64,000 nt of DNA from Candidatus Polarisedimenticolia bacterium (GTDB taxonomy: Bacteria; Acidobacteriota; Polarisedimenticolia; Gp22-AA2), in contig DASYUH010000006.1 of assembly GCA_036001465.1 (NCBI GenBank), forward strand, positions 19,016-83,015. The letters are read 5' to 3'. How positions within the stretch are numbered: position 1 is the first letter of the stretch; each line of letters begins with the position of its first letter. This document shows positions 29,440 to 38,597 of this stretch, piece by piece. The notes under the pieces are model-generated. The model was given only the letters and a program-made list of their open reading frames with translations, searched no databases and was not told the origin of the DNA. Position numbers and translations under genes: made by a program.

Positions 29440-29549
29440 GCGGTTCCTAGACGGTCGGACCGATTGTTCCGTATTGGGGACGAGACACCGGCCCCTGATG
29501 GCACCGGGCCGCGTGCTAGACTAGCGCGTTTTCTGGAGGGAGCCACGGC

Positions 29550-30041
29550 ATGCGGTCGCCGGAATCACGGACGTCGAACCCGAGGAATGCCAGGCGGATG
29601 CAGGCCGGCTTCACCCTCATCGAGCTTCTGATCGTCGTCGCGATCATCGGCCTGATCGCCGCAATCGCCATCCCGAACCTCCGGAGCGCCATGAACAAGG
29701 CCAAGCAGGGGCGCACGCTGGCGGACATGCGGGCGATCGGCTCCGCCCTGGAAACCTACGCCGTGGACAACAATCTCTACCCGCGGGGCCTGAGCGACGC
29801 CAACGCCGCCGTCCTCAGCAGCTACCTGTCGCGCTACCTGCGCTCGGTCCCGCCCAACGACGGCTGGAACAATCCGTGGCACGTCGACACGAACTCCGCG
29901 GGAACGGTCTACACGATCACGAGCCACGGCGCGGACGGCGTCGCGGGCAGCAATCCCGGCGGGGCGACCACCGATTTCAATTGCGACATCATCTACACGA
30001 ACAACGCCTTCTACCAGTATCCCCAGGGGGCGCAGCAGTAG
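29550..30041 (+). CDS. Type IV pilin/GspG-like pseudopilin
   Basis: The 163-residue protein has a class III signal: a basic 20-residue leader, then G-FTLIELLIVVAIIGLIAAIAIPN with the Glu at +5, cut by prepilin peptidase after Gly. The mature part, with LADMRAIGSALETYAVDNNLYP and GWNNPWHV, follows the major pseudopilin (GspG) pattern. It stands alone, with no secretion or pilus genes near, and may act in a pilus or type II secretion machine encoded elsewhere. GGAGGG lies before the ATG. A second Met (MQAGFTLIEL) gives a short-leader alternative. Confidence 0.88.
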   Translation: MRSPESRTSNPRNARRMQAGFTLIELLIVVAIIGLIAAIAIPNLRSAMNKAKQGRTLADMRAIGSALETYAVDNNLYPRGLSDANAAVLSSYLSRYLRSVPPNDGWNNPWHVDTNSAGTVYTITSHGADGVAGSNPGGATTDFNCDIIYTNNAFYQYPQGAQQ

Positions 30042-30051
30042 CGTGGCCGGC

Positions 30052-30723
30052 TCACCCGGCCTGGCCCTCGTCGCCCGCCCAGGCCATGTCCCAGAAACGG
30101 ACCTCGTGTTCGCTGGCGGTCATGAAGATCTCCTCCAGCCGCCGCTCCTCCGCCCCCGAGAGGGATTCGGACAGGAGGTCGAGGAGCCCGCGCAGCCAGT
30201 CGGCGTAGGCGGAGAACTCCGGGGAGGAGTAGGTCCGGATCCACTCCCGATACCGGTCGCCGGCCGGCGGCTCCAGGCGGGCCGCCAGGCGGGCGGCGAT
30301 TTCGGCATAGCCCCAGGCGCACGGCAGGAGGGCGGCGACGATCGCCGCCAGGGGTCCCTCGTAGGCCGTGCGCACGAGAAAATCCGTGTAGGCGCGGGTC
30401 TGGGGCAGCGGCACCGCGGCCTCCAGGTCATCGACGCTGACGCCGAACTGCCCCGCATAGCGGCGGTGCAGATCCATTTCGGTCTTGAGGGTCGACTGCA
30501 GCAGGTCGGCGAAGCGTCCCATGCTCTCGAGATCTTCCGCGCGCGCCACGGCCAGGGCGATCACGCGTCCGTACTCGATCAAGAACAGGTAGTCCTGACG
30601 CAGCCACGCCCGGAAGCGCGCCTCGTCGAGCGTGCCGTCGCCAAGCCCCTGGACGAACGGGTGCGAGAACTCGCGCTCCCACACGCCCGCCGCCCGCTCC
30701 CGCAGCCTCCCGCTCAGGCTCAT
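30052..30723 (-). CDS. tenA: TenA/thiaminase II-family protein
   Basis: Aminopyrimidine aminohydrolase family (thiamin salvage). The 223-residue helical protein keeps the family marks: FRAWLRQDYLFLIEYGRV (active-site Asp), the catalytic Cys in ALLPCAWGYAEIAARL and the acidic TASEHEVRFWDMAW at the C-terminus. No other thiamin genes are near and no TPP riboswitch was seen. A TACAAT box (30750-30745, minus) precedes a GGGAGGAT ribosome site. It is convergent with the pseudopilin gene. Confidence 0.9.
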   Translation of the reverse strand: MSLSGRLRERAAGVWEREFSHPFVQGLGDGTLDEARFRAWLRQDYLFLIEYGRVIALAVARAEDLESMGRFADLLQSTLKTEMDLHRRYAGQFGVSVDDLEAAVPLPQTRAYTDFLVRTAYEGPLAAIVAALLPCAWGYAEIAARLAARLEPPAGDRYREWIRTYSSPEFSAYADWLRGLLDLLSESLSGAEERRLEEIFMTASEHEVRFWDMAWAGDEGQAG

Positions 30724-30906
30724 CGTGGCATCCTCCCGGGGGGGATTGTAGCGCGTCGGGCGCCGGGCCAGACCGGGCAGCCGCGGCGCGCTGCGGCCCG
30801 CCTCCCGGGGACAGGGCATCGTTCTCCTTGCCTGCAGGGTCGCTTCACGGTAAGGTGTCGCTGGTCCGGATGCAGGACATCACGCTGTGCGAGGGAGGAA
30901 CCTTCC

Positions 30907-31242
30907 ATGCTTGAACCCACGAGTCGGGCGGGCCGGCTGTCCATCTTCCTGATCGCCGGTATCGTCCTGTGCGGCGTGCCGGTCGCGCCGGCCCCGGCGC
31001 GGGCGGGCGAGTGCCTCGACGCGCTCATCACCGCCGGCGTCAAGGCGCGCATCATGGCGGACGACGTCGTCGGCGCGTTCAAGATCAACGTGGACACCGA
31101 CGAGTGCGTGGTCACGCTGAACGGCTGCGTCGATTCGAAGGATCAGATCAAGCGGGCGCGCAACCTGGCGAGGCGGGTCAAGGGGGTCCATGCGGTCAAG
31201 AGCAACCTGACGATCTGCCCCGCCGAGGGCGAGGACGACTAG
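30907..31242 (+). CDS. Secreted BON-domain protein
   Basis: The 111-residue protein has a signal peptide (hydrophobic residues 13-30, cleavage after ARA). The mature part is a single BON domain: LITAGVKARIMADDVVGAFKINVDTDECVVTLNGCVDSKDQIKRARNLARRVKGVHAVKSNLTI. BON proteins bind phospholipid or act in envelope stress, as OsmY does. Two extra Cys (in DECV and NGCV) could form a disulfide. It ends 4 bp before the ParB-like gene, so the two are probably co-transcribed. Confidence 0.85.
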   Translation: MLEPTSRAGRLSIFLIAGIVLCGVPVAPAPARAGECLDALITAGVKARIMADDVVGAFKINVDTDECVVTLNGCVDSKDQIKRARNLARRVKGVHAVKSNLTICPAEGEDD

Positions 31243-31246
31243 CCCC

Positions 31247-32161
31247 GTGGCGTCCCTGCGGTTCACCGTCCATCCCGAGGACAAGGAGCCGCCGCCCGAG
31301 GTGCTGCGGCTCGCCGAGTCGATCGAGAAGGACGGCGGCAGCGCGCTCGCCGCCTACCGCGAGCCGGTCGGCGATCACTGGCAGATCTTCGCCCTTCTGC
31401 CGGCCGCCCTGGTGCAGCCGACCCCCTACCAGCGCGACCTGTCGAAAGCGCACGCCGAGCGGCTGCTGCGCGTCGTCCGGAAGATCGATCGGTTCGTCGA
31501 CCCGGTCGTGGCCGTCCGCACCGACGGCGTGTACTGGACGCCGAACGGCAACCATCGCCGCCACGTCCTGGAGAAACTGAAGGCCGCGTTCGTCCCCGCC
31601 ATCGTCATCCCGGAGCCCGAGGTTGCGTTCCAGATCCTGGCCCTCAACACCGAGAAGGCGCACAACCTCAAGGAGAAATCGCTCGAGGTGGTCCGGATGT
31701 ACCGGGGGCTGATCGGGCAGGGAGTGAAGCGCGACGAGGAAGAGTACGCCTTCCAGTTCGAGGAGCCCTACTTCATCACCCTGGGGCTGCTTTACGAGAA
31801 GTTCCCCCGTTTCGCCGGAGGCGCCTTTTCCCCGATCCTCAGGCGCGTCGACCGCTTCCTGAAGTCGAGCCTGAAGCCGGCCTACGCCACCCGGCAGGAG
31901 CGGGCCGGCCGCGTGGAGGAGGCGGACGGCCACCTCAAGAAGATCGTCGAGCGGTTGAAGCGGCGCGGGATCAGCCACCCGTTCGTCAAGAACTTCGTCA
32001 TGGCGCGCTGCAATCCTCTGACCCGCGCGCGCAAGACGATCCCGACGTTCGATCAGGCGATGGACAAGCTGATCGCCGCCCTCGAATCGTTCGATGTCGA
32101 CAGAATCCGCCAGGAGGACATCGCCCGCTCGGCGGCGTATTCCGCGCCCTCACCGTCCTGA
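31247..32161 (+). CDS. Solo ParB/Srx-like domain protein
   Basis: The 304-residue protein has a ParB-N-like fold at about residues 50-170: VQPTPYQRDLSKAHAERLLRVVRKIDRFVDPVVAVRTDGVYWTPNGNHRRHVLEKLKAAFVPAIVI, where NGNHRR stands in for the ParB GERR nucleotide box. The rest is helical and charged (EKAHNLKEKSLEVVRMYRGL). No parA, smc or parS-like clusters are near, so a chromosome-partition role is unlikely. It may be one of the ParB-like CTPases or nucleases of unknown role. The GTG start lies 4 nt after the BON gene. Confidence 0.75.
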   Translation: MASLRFTVHPEDKEPPPEVLRLAESIEKDGGSALAAYREPVGDHWQIFALLPAALVQPTPYQRDLSKAHAERLLRVVRKIDRFVDPVVAVRTDGVYWTPNGNHRRHVLEKLKAAFVPAIVIPEPEVAFQILALNTEKAHNLKEKSLEVVRMYRGLIGQGVKRDEEEYAFQFEEPYFITLGLLYEKFPRFAGGAFSPILRRVDRFLKSSLKPAYATRQERAGRVEEADGHLKKIVERLKRRGISHPFVKNFVMARCNPLTRARKTIPTFDQAMDKLIAALESFDVDRIRQEDIARSAAYSAPSPS

Positions 32162-32170
32162 CGAGCGAGG

Positions 32171-32202
32171 GGCGGCGCCGGAGGGCGGCCCCCCCCGGCG
32201 CC
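32171..32202. terminator. GC hairpin between convergent genes
   Basis: A perfect 8-bp inverted repeat (GGCGCCGG at 32174-32181, CCGGCGCC at 32195-32202) lies between the stops of the convergent ParB-like and DUF1326 genes. It could terminate both transcripts, although no T-run follows. Confidence 0.4.
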
Positions 32203-32217
32203 TTCCGGCCCGAGTTT

Positions 32218-32949
32218 CTAGCGGCCCGCCTTGGCTCCCGACGCGGAGTCCTTCGAGCTCTGGTCGATCGTGATCATGAAGCCATTGGTGCCCTTGAACT
32301 CGAACGCCTTGTCGCCCGCCCGGTAGGCCTCCACGACGTTCGGCATCAGGATGAAGCCGTCGTTACGCGGCACGCCCCAGTACTTCAGGTTCTTGATGAC
32401 GATCGGGTCGCTGGTGTTCCCCTGGTACCTCTTGAGCGACACTTCGGCGGTCTTGCCGCCGTCGAGCAGGGCGCGGGCCTCGTCCTTCGTGGCCGTCCAG
32501 GACATGTCCCCCTCGGCGGTGGTCAGGGAATTCCACTTCACCGGATAGACGCTTCCGAGGATCGTGGCGATCGCGTCCCGCTGTTCCTTGCTGGTCGCAC
32601 GGTCGAACGTCACGACGGCCCAGTCCATCATCCCGGTGGAGAAATCGCCGCCCAGATCCCCGGCGACCCAGAACTTGGCCCCGTCGAGCTTCACGGCGCC
32701 GTAGGACCCCCTGTTGACCTTGAAGGCGTTGTTGAATCTGCAAAAGTGTCCGCCGGCCTCCCCGTGCTGACCGGCCGGATGACTGTTGAAATAGCACTGG
32801 CAGAACATCGGGCAGGAGCACGCCTCGATGATCGTGGCGTTCATGTTCCAGTTGGCGGCGGGGGCCGCGGCCGGCTGCGCCGGTGTCCCCGCGATCGCAA
32901 CGACGGCTGACGACAGGACGACGGCAATGACAAGAGCCAGACGTTTCAT
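32218..32949 (-). CDS. Exported DUF1326 protein
   Basis: The 243-residue protein has a signal peptide (residues 4-20) and a mature DUF1326 domain, recognised by IIEACSCPMFCQCYFN, HFCRFNNAFKVNRGSYG and the later WGVPRNDGFI. The Cys-rich CSCPMFCQC suggests metal or thiol chemistry but the family has no proven function. AGGGGGG lies before the ATG at 32949. It is monocistronic, convergent with the ParB-like gene and divergent from the GT2 gene. Confidence 0.85.
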   Translation of the reverse strand: MKRLALVIAVVLSSAVVAIAGTPAQPAAAPAANWNMNATIIEACSCPMFCQCYFNSHPAGQHGEAGGHFCRFNNAFKVNRGSYGAVKLDGAKFWVAGDLGGDFSTGMMDWAVVTFDRATSKEQRDAIATILGSVYPVKWNSLTTAEGDMSWTATKDEARALLDGGKTAEVSLKRYQGNTSDPIVIKNLKYWGVPRNDGFILMPNVVEAYRAGDKAFEFKGTNGFMITIDQSSKDSASGAKAGR

Positions 32950-33023
32950 GAGCCCCCCTTGTGTAGAGTGAGATCCTGGACCACCCCGGCCCTAGTTAAA
33001 TCCAACGCCCGACCGGAGTCAAG

Positions 33024-33029
33024 TATCCT
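33024..33029 (+). promoter_or_regulatory. TANNNT box directly before the GT2 gene (leaderless pattern)
   Basis: TATCCT ends 6 nt before the GTG at 33036, and there is no Shine-Dalgarno. Transcription would start at or next to the start codon. The -35 is weak. Confidence 0.4.
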
Positions 33030-33035
33030 ACGCCC

Positions 33036-34289
33036 GTGACCCCGGGCGTTGCGCCTCTCGCGATCTCATCCGCCCTTCTCTCCATGGCGTGGACCGGCTT
33101 CGGCATCCTCCTGCGCCGGGCGGCGCGCAATCTCCCCACTCTCCTGGACACGCTCGATGCGGGGGCGCCCCGGCCCGCGCCGTCTCCCCTGCCGTCGCTT
33201 TCGATCGTGGTCACCGCCCGGGACGAGGCCGCCGGCATCGAGTCGACCGTCAGGCGGCTCCTGGCGCAGCGCTACCCGGGGCTCCAGATCGTCGTGGTGG
33301 ACGACCGCTCCTCCGACGGGACGGCCGCCATCCTCGATTCCCTGAAGGCGACGGTTGGCGGCGCGGACCTGGAGGTCATCCACAACCGCGACCTGCCTCC
33401 CGGGTGGCTCGGGAAGTGCCACGCCTGCCACCTGGGGGCCGCGCGGGCCCGGGGGGACTGGATCCTGTTCATGGACGGCGACGTCGAGCTGGCCCGGGAC
33501 GACCTCCTGGCCCGGGTCGTCGCCCTCGCGCAGGAGCGCCGGCTCGATCACGTCGCGCTCGTCCCGGATCAGCGCCCGGTCTCCCCGTTGCAGGCGGCCC
33601 TTCTCCTGGTCTTCGCGCAGATGTACCTGCTCGCCTCGCGCCTGCACGAAATGGATCGGGACAGGCGGCGCGGCGGCGGGGGCATCGGGGCGTTCAACCT
33701 GGTGCGTCGTGCGGCCTACGACAGGATCCACGGGCACCTGCGCTTGAAGATGGATCCGGCCGACGATTTCAAGCTCGGCCGGCTCCTGAAGGAGAGCGGT
33801 GCGCGCCAGCGGTTCTTCGACGCGGTCGGGCTGGTGCGCTGCCCCTGGCACAAGGGGACCCTGAACGTGGCGCGCGGCCTGGAGAAGAACTTCTTCGCCG
33901 GATTCAACTATTCCCTCCTCGAGCTGGTCGCCCACACGGTGCCGGGGCTGGCCCTGGCGTTCGGCCCGGCCGCCACCGCGATCGCCGGGAGCCTGCTCGC
34001 CGCGGCCTCGCCGTCCCGGCCGACGGTCCTCCTCGCCGGCTGGCTACCCCTGGTCGTGCAGGCCCTGGTCGTCTGGAGCGGATCGCGCGTCCACACCCGA
34101 CGGCAGGGAGGGAGCCCGCTCCTGCTCTCGGCGCTCTACCCGGCCGCCATCCTGATCCTCCTGGCCGCGGCCTGGAACTCGGCGATCCGGATCCTGTCCC
34201 GCGGCGGGGTCGTGTGGCGCGACACCTTCTATGCGCTCGACGAGCTGCGCGCGGGGCTGGTGCCCAAGGGGGTCGGCCGCCGGTTGTGA
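33036..34289 (+). CDS. Membrane-associated family 2 glycosyltransferase (CrtQ/HpnB-like)
   Basis: The 417-residue protein has an N-terminal membrane segment (about 8-25), then a GT2 domain: LSIVVTARDEAAGIESTVRRLLAQ, IVVVDDRSSDGTAAIL, DLPPGWLGKCHACHLGA and the metal motif FMDGDVE. Two or three C-terminal membrane helices follow (about 300-390). GWLGK with FxDxDxE is shared with hopanoid- and carotenoid-linked glycosyltransferases. The substrate is unknown; no hopanoid or carotenoid genes are near. It starts with GTG directly after a -10-like box and is followed by ispG on the same strand. Confidence 0.82.
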   Translation: MTPGVAPLAISSALLSMAWTGFGILLRRAARNLPTLLDTLDAGAPRPAPSPLPSLSIVVTARDEAAGIESTVRRLLAQRYPGLQIVVVDDRSSDGTAAILDSLKATVGGADLEVIHNRDLPPGWLGKCHACHLGAARARGDWILFMDGDVELARDDLLARVVALAQERRLDHVALVPDQRPVSPLQAALLLVFAQMYLLASRLHEMDRDRRRGGGGIGAFNLVRRAAYDRIHGHLRLKMDPADDFKLGRLLKESGARQRFFDAVGLVRCPWHKGTLNVARGLEKNFFAGFNYSLLELVAHTVPGLALAFGPAATAIAGSLLAAASPSRPTVLLAGWLPLVVQALVVWSGSRVHTRRQGGSPLLLSALYPAAILILLAAAWNSAIRILSRGGVVWRDTFYALDELRAGLVPKGVGRRL

Positions 34290-34313
34290 CCTCGCGCTCC
34301 CCCCTGCTATGAT
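34284..34313 (+). promoter_or_regulatory. ispG promoter, apparently leaderless
   Basis: TTGTGA (34284-34289), 18 bp, then the extended -10 TGCTATGAT (34305-34313). The in-frame GTG (34320) and ATG (34323) lie 6 and 9 nt after the box. There is no Shine-Dalgarno, which points to a leaderless transcript. Confidence 0.55.
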
Positions 34314-34322
34314 TGCCGCGTG

Positions 34323-35486
34323 ATGTCCGACACCAGAGTCCTGCCGCGAAATCCCACGCGGGCCGTGCGCATCGGACGCACGACCATCGGCGGTGGCCAC
34401 CCGATCGCCGTCCAGAGCATGTGCGCCACCAAGACCTGGGACGTCGAGGCGACCGTGGGACAGATCCGGGACCTGCAGCGCGCCGGCGCCGACGTCATCC
34501 GCATCGCGGTCGACAGCCCCCGGGACGCCGCCGCTCTCCCCGCCATCCGGGCCCGCACCAACGCCAGCCTGTCCGTCGACCTGCAGGAGAACTACCGCCT
34601 GGCCGAAGCGGTCGCCCCGCACGTCGACAAGATCCGCTACAACCCCGGGCACCTGTACCATCACGAGAAGCGCCGGCCGGTGCGCGACAAAGTGGCGTTT
34701 CTCGCCGGCGTGGCCGAGAAGCACGACTGCGCCATCCGGGTGGGCGTGAACTGCGGCTCGATCGACCCGGAGAAGGCGGGGCGATTCGGCGAGGACTCGG
34801 TCGCGGAGATGGTCGAGTCGGCTCTCGAGCACGCGGCGCTTCTCGACGGGCTCGGCTTCACGCGCTACTGCGTGTCGCTCAAGGACTCCGACCCGATGAA
34901 GGTGATCGACGCCAACCGGCGCTTCGCGGCCGCCCGTCCGGACGTGCCCCTGCACCTCGGCGTCACCGAGGCCGGCCTCCCTCCCGAGGGGATCCTCAAG
35001 ACGCGCATCGCCTTCGAGCAGCTCATCGCGCGCGGCATCGGCGACACGCTGCGCGTCTCCCTCACCGTCCCGAACGACCGCAAGGGGGAGGAGATCGCCG
35101 CGGGCCGGACGATTCTCGACGACATCGCCCACGGCCGATTCCGCTCGGTGCCCGAGAACCTCGGGAAGAGCCTCAATATCATCTCCTGCCCTTCCTGCTC
35201 GCGGGTGGAGAACGAGGCCTTCGTCGACCTGGCCGAGAGAGTGCGGGAGTTCACGGCCTACGCCCGCGACCACGCCATCACGATTGCGATCATGGGATGC
35301 CGGGTGAACGGCCCCGGCGAGACGGACGACGCCGACCTGGGGCTGTGGTGCGCCCCGACGCACGTTAATCTGAAAGCCAAGGCGGAGACCATCGGGACGT
35401 TCGGCTACGACGAAGTGCTGGTCCGCCTGAAGAGCGAGCTCGATCGCCTCATCGAGTCGCGGCGAGTCACGCCGGGGACCGCCTGA
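34323..35486 (+). CDS. ispG: 4-Hydroxy-3-methylbut-2-enyl diphosphate synthase
   Basis: [4Fe-4S] enzyme of the MEP isoprenoid pathway, reducing MEcPP to HMBPP. The 387-residue protein has the TIM-barrel start [34 protein letters not shown], and the C-terminal cluster domain has [10 protein letters not shown] and [17 protein letters not shown], which supply the three cluster cysteines and the catalytic Glu. Length matches the short bacterial form. Either GTG 34320 or ATG 34323 may be the start, and the -10 box lies just upstream. Confidence 0.95.
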   Translation: MSDTRVLPRNPTRAVRIGRTTIGGGHPIAVQSMCATKTWDVEATVGQIRDLQRAGADVIRIAVDSPRDAAALPAIRARTNASLSVDLQENYRLAEAVAPHVDKIRYNPGHLYHHEKRRPVRDKVAFLAGVAEKHDCAIRVGVNCGSIDPEKAGRFGEDSVAEMVESALEHAALLDGLGFTRYCVSLKDSDPMKVIDANRRFAAARPDVPLHLGVTEAGLPPEGILKTRIAFEQLIARGIGDTLRVSLTVPNDRKGEEIAAGRTILDDIAHGRFRSVPENLGKSLNIISCPSCSRVENEAFVDLAERVREFTAYARDHAITIAIMGCRVNGPGETDDADLGLWCAPTHVNLKAKAETIGTFGYDEVLVRLKSELDRLIESRRVTPGTA

Positions 35487-35498
35487 AGCTCCCTGCCG

Positions 35499-37025
35499 TC
35501 AGGCGAACACCGGCGCGGCGAAGGTCTTGAGGACCTCGGCCGAGGCGGCCTGGACGTCGGCGTGCAGCGAGTGGCCGGCGGCATCCATGGTGACGATCGC
35601 CGGGAAATCCTTGACGCGCACGTGCCACATCGCCTCGGGGAGACCGAACTCGAGCAGGTCGACCCCCTCCACCGCCTCGATGCAGCGGGCGTAGTACTGC
35701 GCCGCGCCGCCGATCGCGTTGAGATAGACGGCGCCGTGCTCCTTCAGCGCCGCGAGGGTCTTCGCGCCCATGCCCCCCTTCCCCATCACCGCGCGCAGAC
35801 CGTAGCGGCCGATGACGTCGGCCTCGTACGGCTCTTCGCGGCTGCTGGTGGTGGGACCGGCGGCGGTCATGCGCCAGCCGTCCCCTTCCTTGAGGACGAC
35901 CGGGCCGCAGTGGTAGAGGATCTGGCCGCGCAAATCCACAGGAGGCGCGTGGCGCATCAGGTGATGGTGCACGGCGTCCCGCCCGGTGTGGAGCACGCCG
36001 CTGATCAGGACCACGTCCCCGACCTTGAGCCGGCGCACGTCGGCCTCGGCGAGGGGCGGGCGCAGCGGAATCTCCTTTCCGCCTAGCGGAAAGCCCTCGC
36101 GGCTCGTCATGGGCTCGACCGGAGCCTCGTCCCTATAGAGCCAGCGCTTGATGGCCCCGCTCCGGGCGTCGAGAACGACGCCCAGCCGCCGGAAGGCCCA
36201 GCAGTCGTAGGCGACGGTGACGAAGAACGACGCCGGCAGGCGATTGATCGCGCCGATCTTGCAGCCGATCAGCGTCACACCCCCCCCGAAGCCCATGGTG
36301 CCGATGCCGAGGGCGTTCGAGGTCCTCAGGACGTAGTCCTCCAGCTCCCGCAGCCTGGGGTCGGGATTGGTGTCGTCCAGCGTCCGGAAGAGCTGCATCT
36401 TGGCGTGCTCGTAGCCGGAGGTCCGGTCGCCGCCGATGCAGACGCCCAGGGCACCGACGCTGCAGCCGTGCCCCTGCGCCTGCCAGACGGCGTGCAGGAG
36501 GCATTTGCGCACGCCGTCGAGGTCGCGATCGGCCCGGCCGAGATTCGGGAGCTCCGTCGGCACCGAGTACTGGATGTTCTTGTTCTCGCACCCGCCCCCC
36601 TTGAGGAGAAGCCGCACCTCGATCTCGCCGGATTCCGGCCACTGGCTGAAATGGACGGTCGGCGTCCCCGGGCCGAGATTGTCGCCGCTGTTCTTGCCGG
36701 TGAGCGAGTCGACCGAGTTCGGGCGGAGCTTGCCGCGCCTCGTCGCCTCGGCGATCGCCTGCCTGATCGCGTCCTGGACGCGCATCTGGTCGGTCCCGAC
36801 CGGGGTCTTGACGAGGAACGTGGGCCAGCCGGTGTCCTGGCAGATCGGCCCCTCGCAGCCGGCCGCCATGTCGATGTTGCTGGCGATCACCTGGAGGGCC
36901 TGGGACGATCGGGTCCCGGGGTCTTCCGTCTGGAGCGCCCGGGCCATCGCCCGGCGCACGTCCGGCGGCAGGTTGGTGGAAGTCTCGACCACCAGGGCGA
37001 GCAGGCTCTCCTGCAGCCTTTCCAT
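35499..37025 (-). CDS. Class I (iron-sulfur) fumarate hydratase, fused alpha and beta domains
   Basis: Interconverts fumarate and malate in the citric acid cycle with an oxygen-sensitive [4Fe-4S] cluster. The 508-residue protein has the alpha part with GPICQDTGWPTFLVKTPVG, GCENKNIQYSVPTELP and GHGCSVGALGVCIGGDRTSGYEHAK (cluster cysteines). The beta part (about 330-508) has VGDVVLISGVLHTGRDAVHHHLM, YHCGPVV and TSSREEPYEADVIGRYG. It is shorter than FumA/FumB of E. coli (~548). Tartrate dehydratase is the alternative. The ATG at 37025 is preceded 7 nt upstream by TACAAT, and the longer frame upstream is not coding. Confidence 0.9.
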   Translation of the reverse strand: MERLQESLLALVVETSTNLPPDVRRAMARALQTEDPGTRSSQALQVIASNIDMAAGCEGPICQDTGWPTFLVKTPVGTDQMRVQDAIRQAIAEATRRGKLRPNSVDSLTGKNSGDNLGPGTPTVHFSQWPESGEIEVRLLLKGGGCENKNIQYSVPTELPNLGRADRDLDGVRKCLLHAVWQAQGHGCSVGALGVCIGGDRTSGYEHAKMQLFRTLDDTNPDPRLRELEDYVLRTSNALGIGTMGFGGGVTLIGCKIGAINRLPASFFVTVAYDCWAFRRLGVVLDARSGAIKRWLYRDEAPVEPMTSREGFPLGGKEIPLRPPLAEADVRRLKVGDVVLISGVLHTGRDAVHHHLMRHAPPVDLRGQILYHCGPVVLKEGDGWRMTAAGPTTSSREEPYEADVIGRYGLRAVMGKGGMGAKTLAALKEHGAVYLNAIGGAAQYYARCIEAVEGVDLLEFGLPEAMWHVRVKDFPAIVTMDAAGHSLHADVQAASAEVLKTFAAPVFA

Positions 37026-37032
37026 GGGCGCG

Positions 37033-37038
37033 ATTGTA
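37033..37038 (-). promoter_or_regulatory. TANNNT box before fumarase (leaderless pattern)
   Basis: TACAAT on the minus strand ends 7 nt before the fumarase ATG. No Shine-Dalgarno is present, so the message is likely leaderless. Confidence 0.5.
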
Positions 37039-37161
37039 TTACAATCCGCCGGCCGAATACTCGGGCACGCCCCTCGGTCGCCGGCTCGAGGTGAACCCCT
37101 GAACCGAACGGACTCCGCCCGCACGACCCTTCCGTCCGACACGCCCCTGGCGCGCGCCGGC

Positions 37162-38514
37162 ATGCTGATCGCCGACGCCTGTGAGCGATATTTCCCGGAT
37201 GCCTTCGTGTTCGCGCTGGCCGCGGTCGGCTTCGTGCTTCTCGCCGGATGGGCCCTCGGAGAGACGCCGCAGCGGCTGGTCCAGGAGTTCGGCGGCGGAT
37301 TCTGGACCCTGGTCCCGTTCACCATGCAGATGGCGCTGGTCATCATCGGCGGCTTCGTCGTGGCCTCGTCACCGCCGCTGGAGCGCCTGATCCGCCGCCT
37401 GGCCCTCCTGCCGAAAACGCCGCGGGGGGCCGTGGCCTTCGTGGCCTTCTTCGCCATGGCATCGTCGCTCCTGTCCTGGGGCCTGTCGCTGATCTTCACC
37501 GGCCTCCTGGTGCGCGAGCTGACGCGCCGGATCGAGGGAATCGATTACCGCGCCATCGGGGCGGCGGCCTACCTGGGCCTCGGGAGCGTTTGGGCCCTCG
37601 GGCTCTCGTCGTCGGCCGCGCTGCTGCAGGCGACGAAGTCCACGATCCCGGCCGCGCTCCTGCCGGTGACCGGGGTCATCCCCCTGTCCGAGACGGTCTT
37701 CCTGTGGCAGAGCCTGGTCGTCGCCGCCGTCCTGATCGCCGTGTCCGTGGCGATCGCCTACCTCTCCTGCCCCGTCGCGGCCCGCGCCAGGACCGCCGCG
37801 GCGATGGGAGTGCGCTTCGATCCGATCCCGATCGAGGTCCCGGCCCCTCGCACGCCGGCCGAGCGGATGGAGCGCAGCCCGGTCTGGGGTGTGGCCATCG
37901 CCCTGGTGATGCTGGCTTTCCTCCTCCTGCAGCTGCGGGACAAAGGGTTCGTCGCGGCGCTCGATCTGAACAACTTCAACTTCGCCTTCCTGGCGCTCGG
38001 CCTCCTCCTGCACCGTCGGCCGGCGTCGTTCCTCTCCGCCGTGGCGCGCGCCGTGCCGGCGACCGCCGGTGTCCTGATCCAGTTTCCGTTCTACGGCGGC
38101 ATTTTCGGAATCATCTCGAAGACGGCGATCCAGCCGGCGATGGCCGATCTGTTCGTCCGTCTCACGTCCCAGGGCACGTTCCCGCTCGTCGTCGGAGCCT
38201 ATTCCGCCGTGCTGGGGATCTTCGTGCCGTCGGGAGGGGGGAAGTGGATCCTCGAGGCGCCGTACGTCATGGCGGCGGCGAACACCTGGCAGGTGCACCT
38301 GGGCTGGACCGTGCAGATCTACAACGCCGCGGAGGCCCTGCCGAACCTGATCAACCCCTTCTGGATGCTGCCGCTCATGGGGATCCTGAACGTGCGGGCC
38401 CGCGACCTGGCGGGGTTCTCCATCCTGCAGCTTCTCTTCCACGTCCCGATCGTCTTCTTCCTCTGCTGGATGTTCGCGCGGACGCTCCCCTACGTCCCTC
38501 CGGTCCTGCCCTGA
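37162..38514 (+). CDS. Short-chain fatty acid transporter (AtoE/TIGR00366 family)
   Basis: The 450-residue membrane protein has about ten hydrophobic helices. Family marks include YFPDAFVFALAAVGFVLLAGW, GGFWTLVPFTMQMALVIIGGFVVASSP, SSLLSWGLSLIFTGLLVREL and the C-terminal GIFVPSGGGKWILEAPYVMAAA, a well-conserved motif of short-chain fatty acid and C4-type carriers. It probably takes up acetoacetate, butyrate or similar acids. The first ATG with a family-like N-terminus is at 37162; the frame is open further upstream (CTG at about 37100), so the start is uncertain. It is divergent from fumarase. Confidence 0.85.
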   Translation: MLIADACERYFPDAFVFALAAVGFVLLAGWALGETPQRLVQEFGGGFWTLVPFTMQMALVIIGGFVVASSPPLERLIRRLALLPKTPRGAVAFVAFFAMASSLLSWGLSLIFTGLLVRELTRRIEGIDYRAIGAAAYLGLGSVWALGLSSSAALLQATKSTIPAALLPVTGVIPLSETVFLWQSLVVAAVLIAVSVAIAYLSCPVAARARTAAAMGVRFDPIPIEVPAPRTPAERMERSPVWGVAIALVMLAFLLLQLRDKGFVAALDLNNFNFAFLALGLLLHRRPASFLSAVARAVPATAGVLIQFPFYGGIFGIISKTAIQPAMADLFVRLTSQGTFPLVVGAYSAVLGIFVPSGGGKWILEAPYVMAAANTWQVHLGWTVQIYNAAEALPNLINPFWMLPLMGILNVRARDLAGFSILQLLFHVPIVFFLCWMFARTLPYVPPVLP

Positions 38515-38561
38515 AGGAGCCGCGCGCCTGGGAACCTGCTGGGGGACCGGGCCGGGCCGCG

Positions 38562-38591
38562 TTGCTGCGGCCGACCCCCAGCCTGTAGACT
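38562..38591 (+). promoter_or_regulatory. Promoter of the ABC-F gene, apparently leaderless
   Basis: TTGCTG (38562-38567), 18 bp, TAGACT (38586-38591), with the ATG only 6 nt further at 38598 and no Shine-Dalgarno. Confidence 0.5.
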
Positions 38592-38597
38592 GGGCGC

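Noticed and set aside
31247..32161. Chromosome or plasmid partition locus.
   Set aside because: No parA, no parS-like repeats and no origin features accompany the ParB-like gene.
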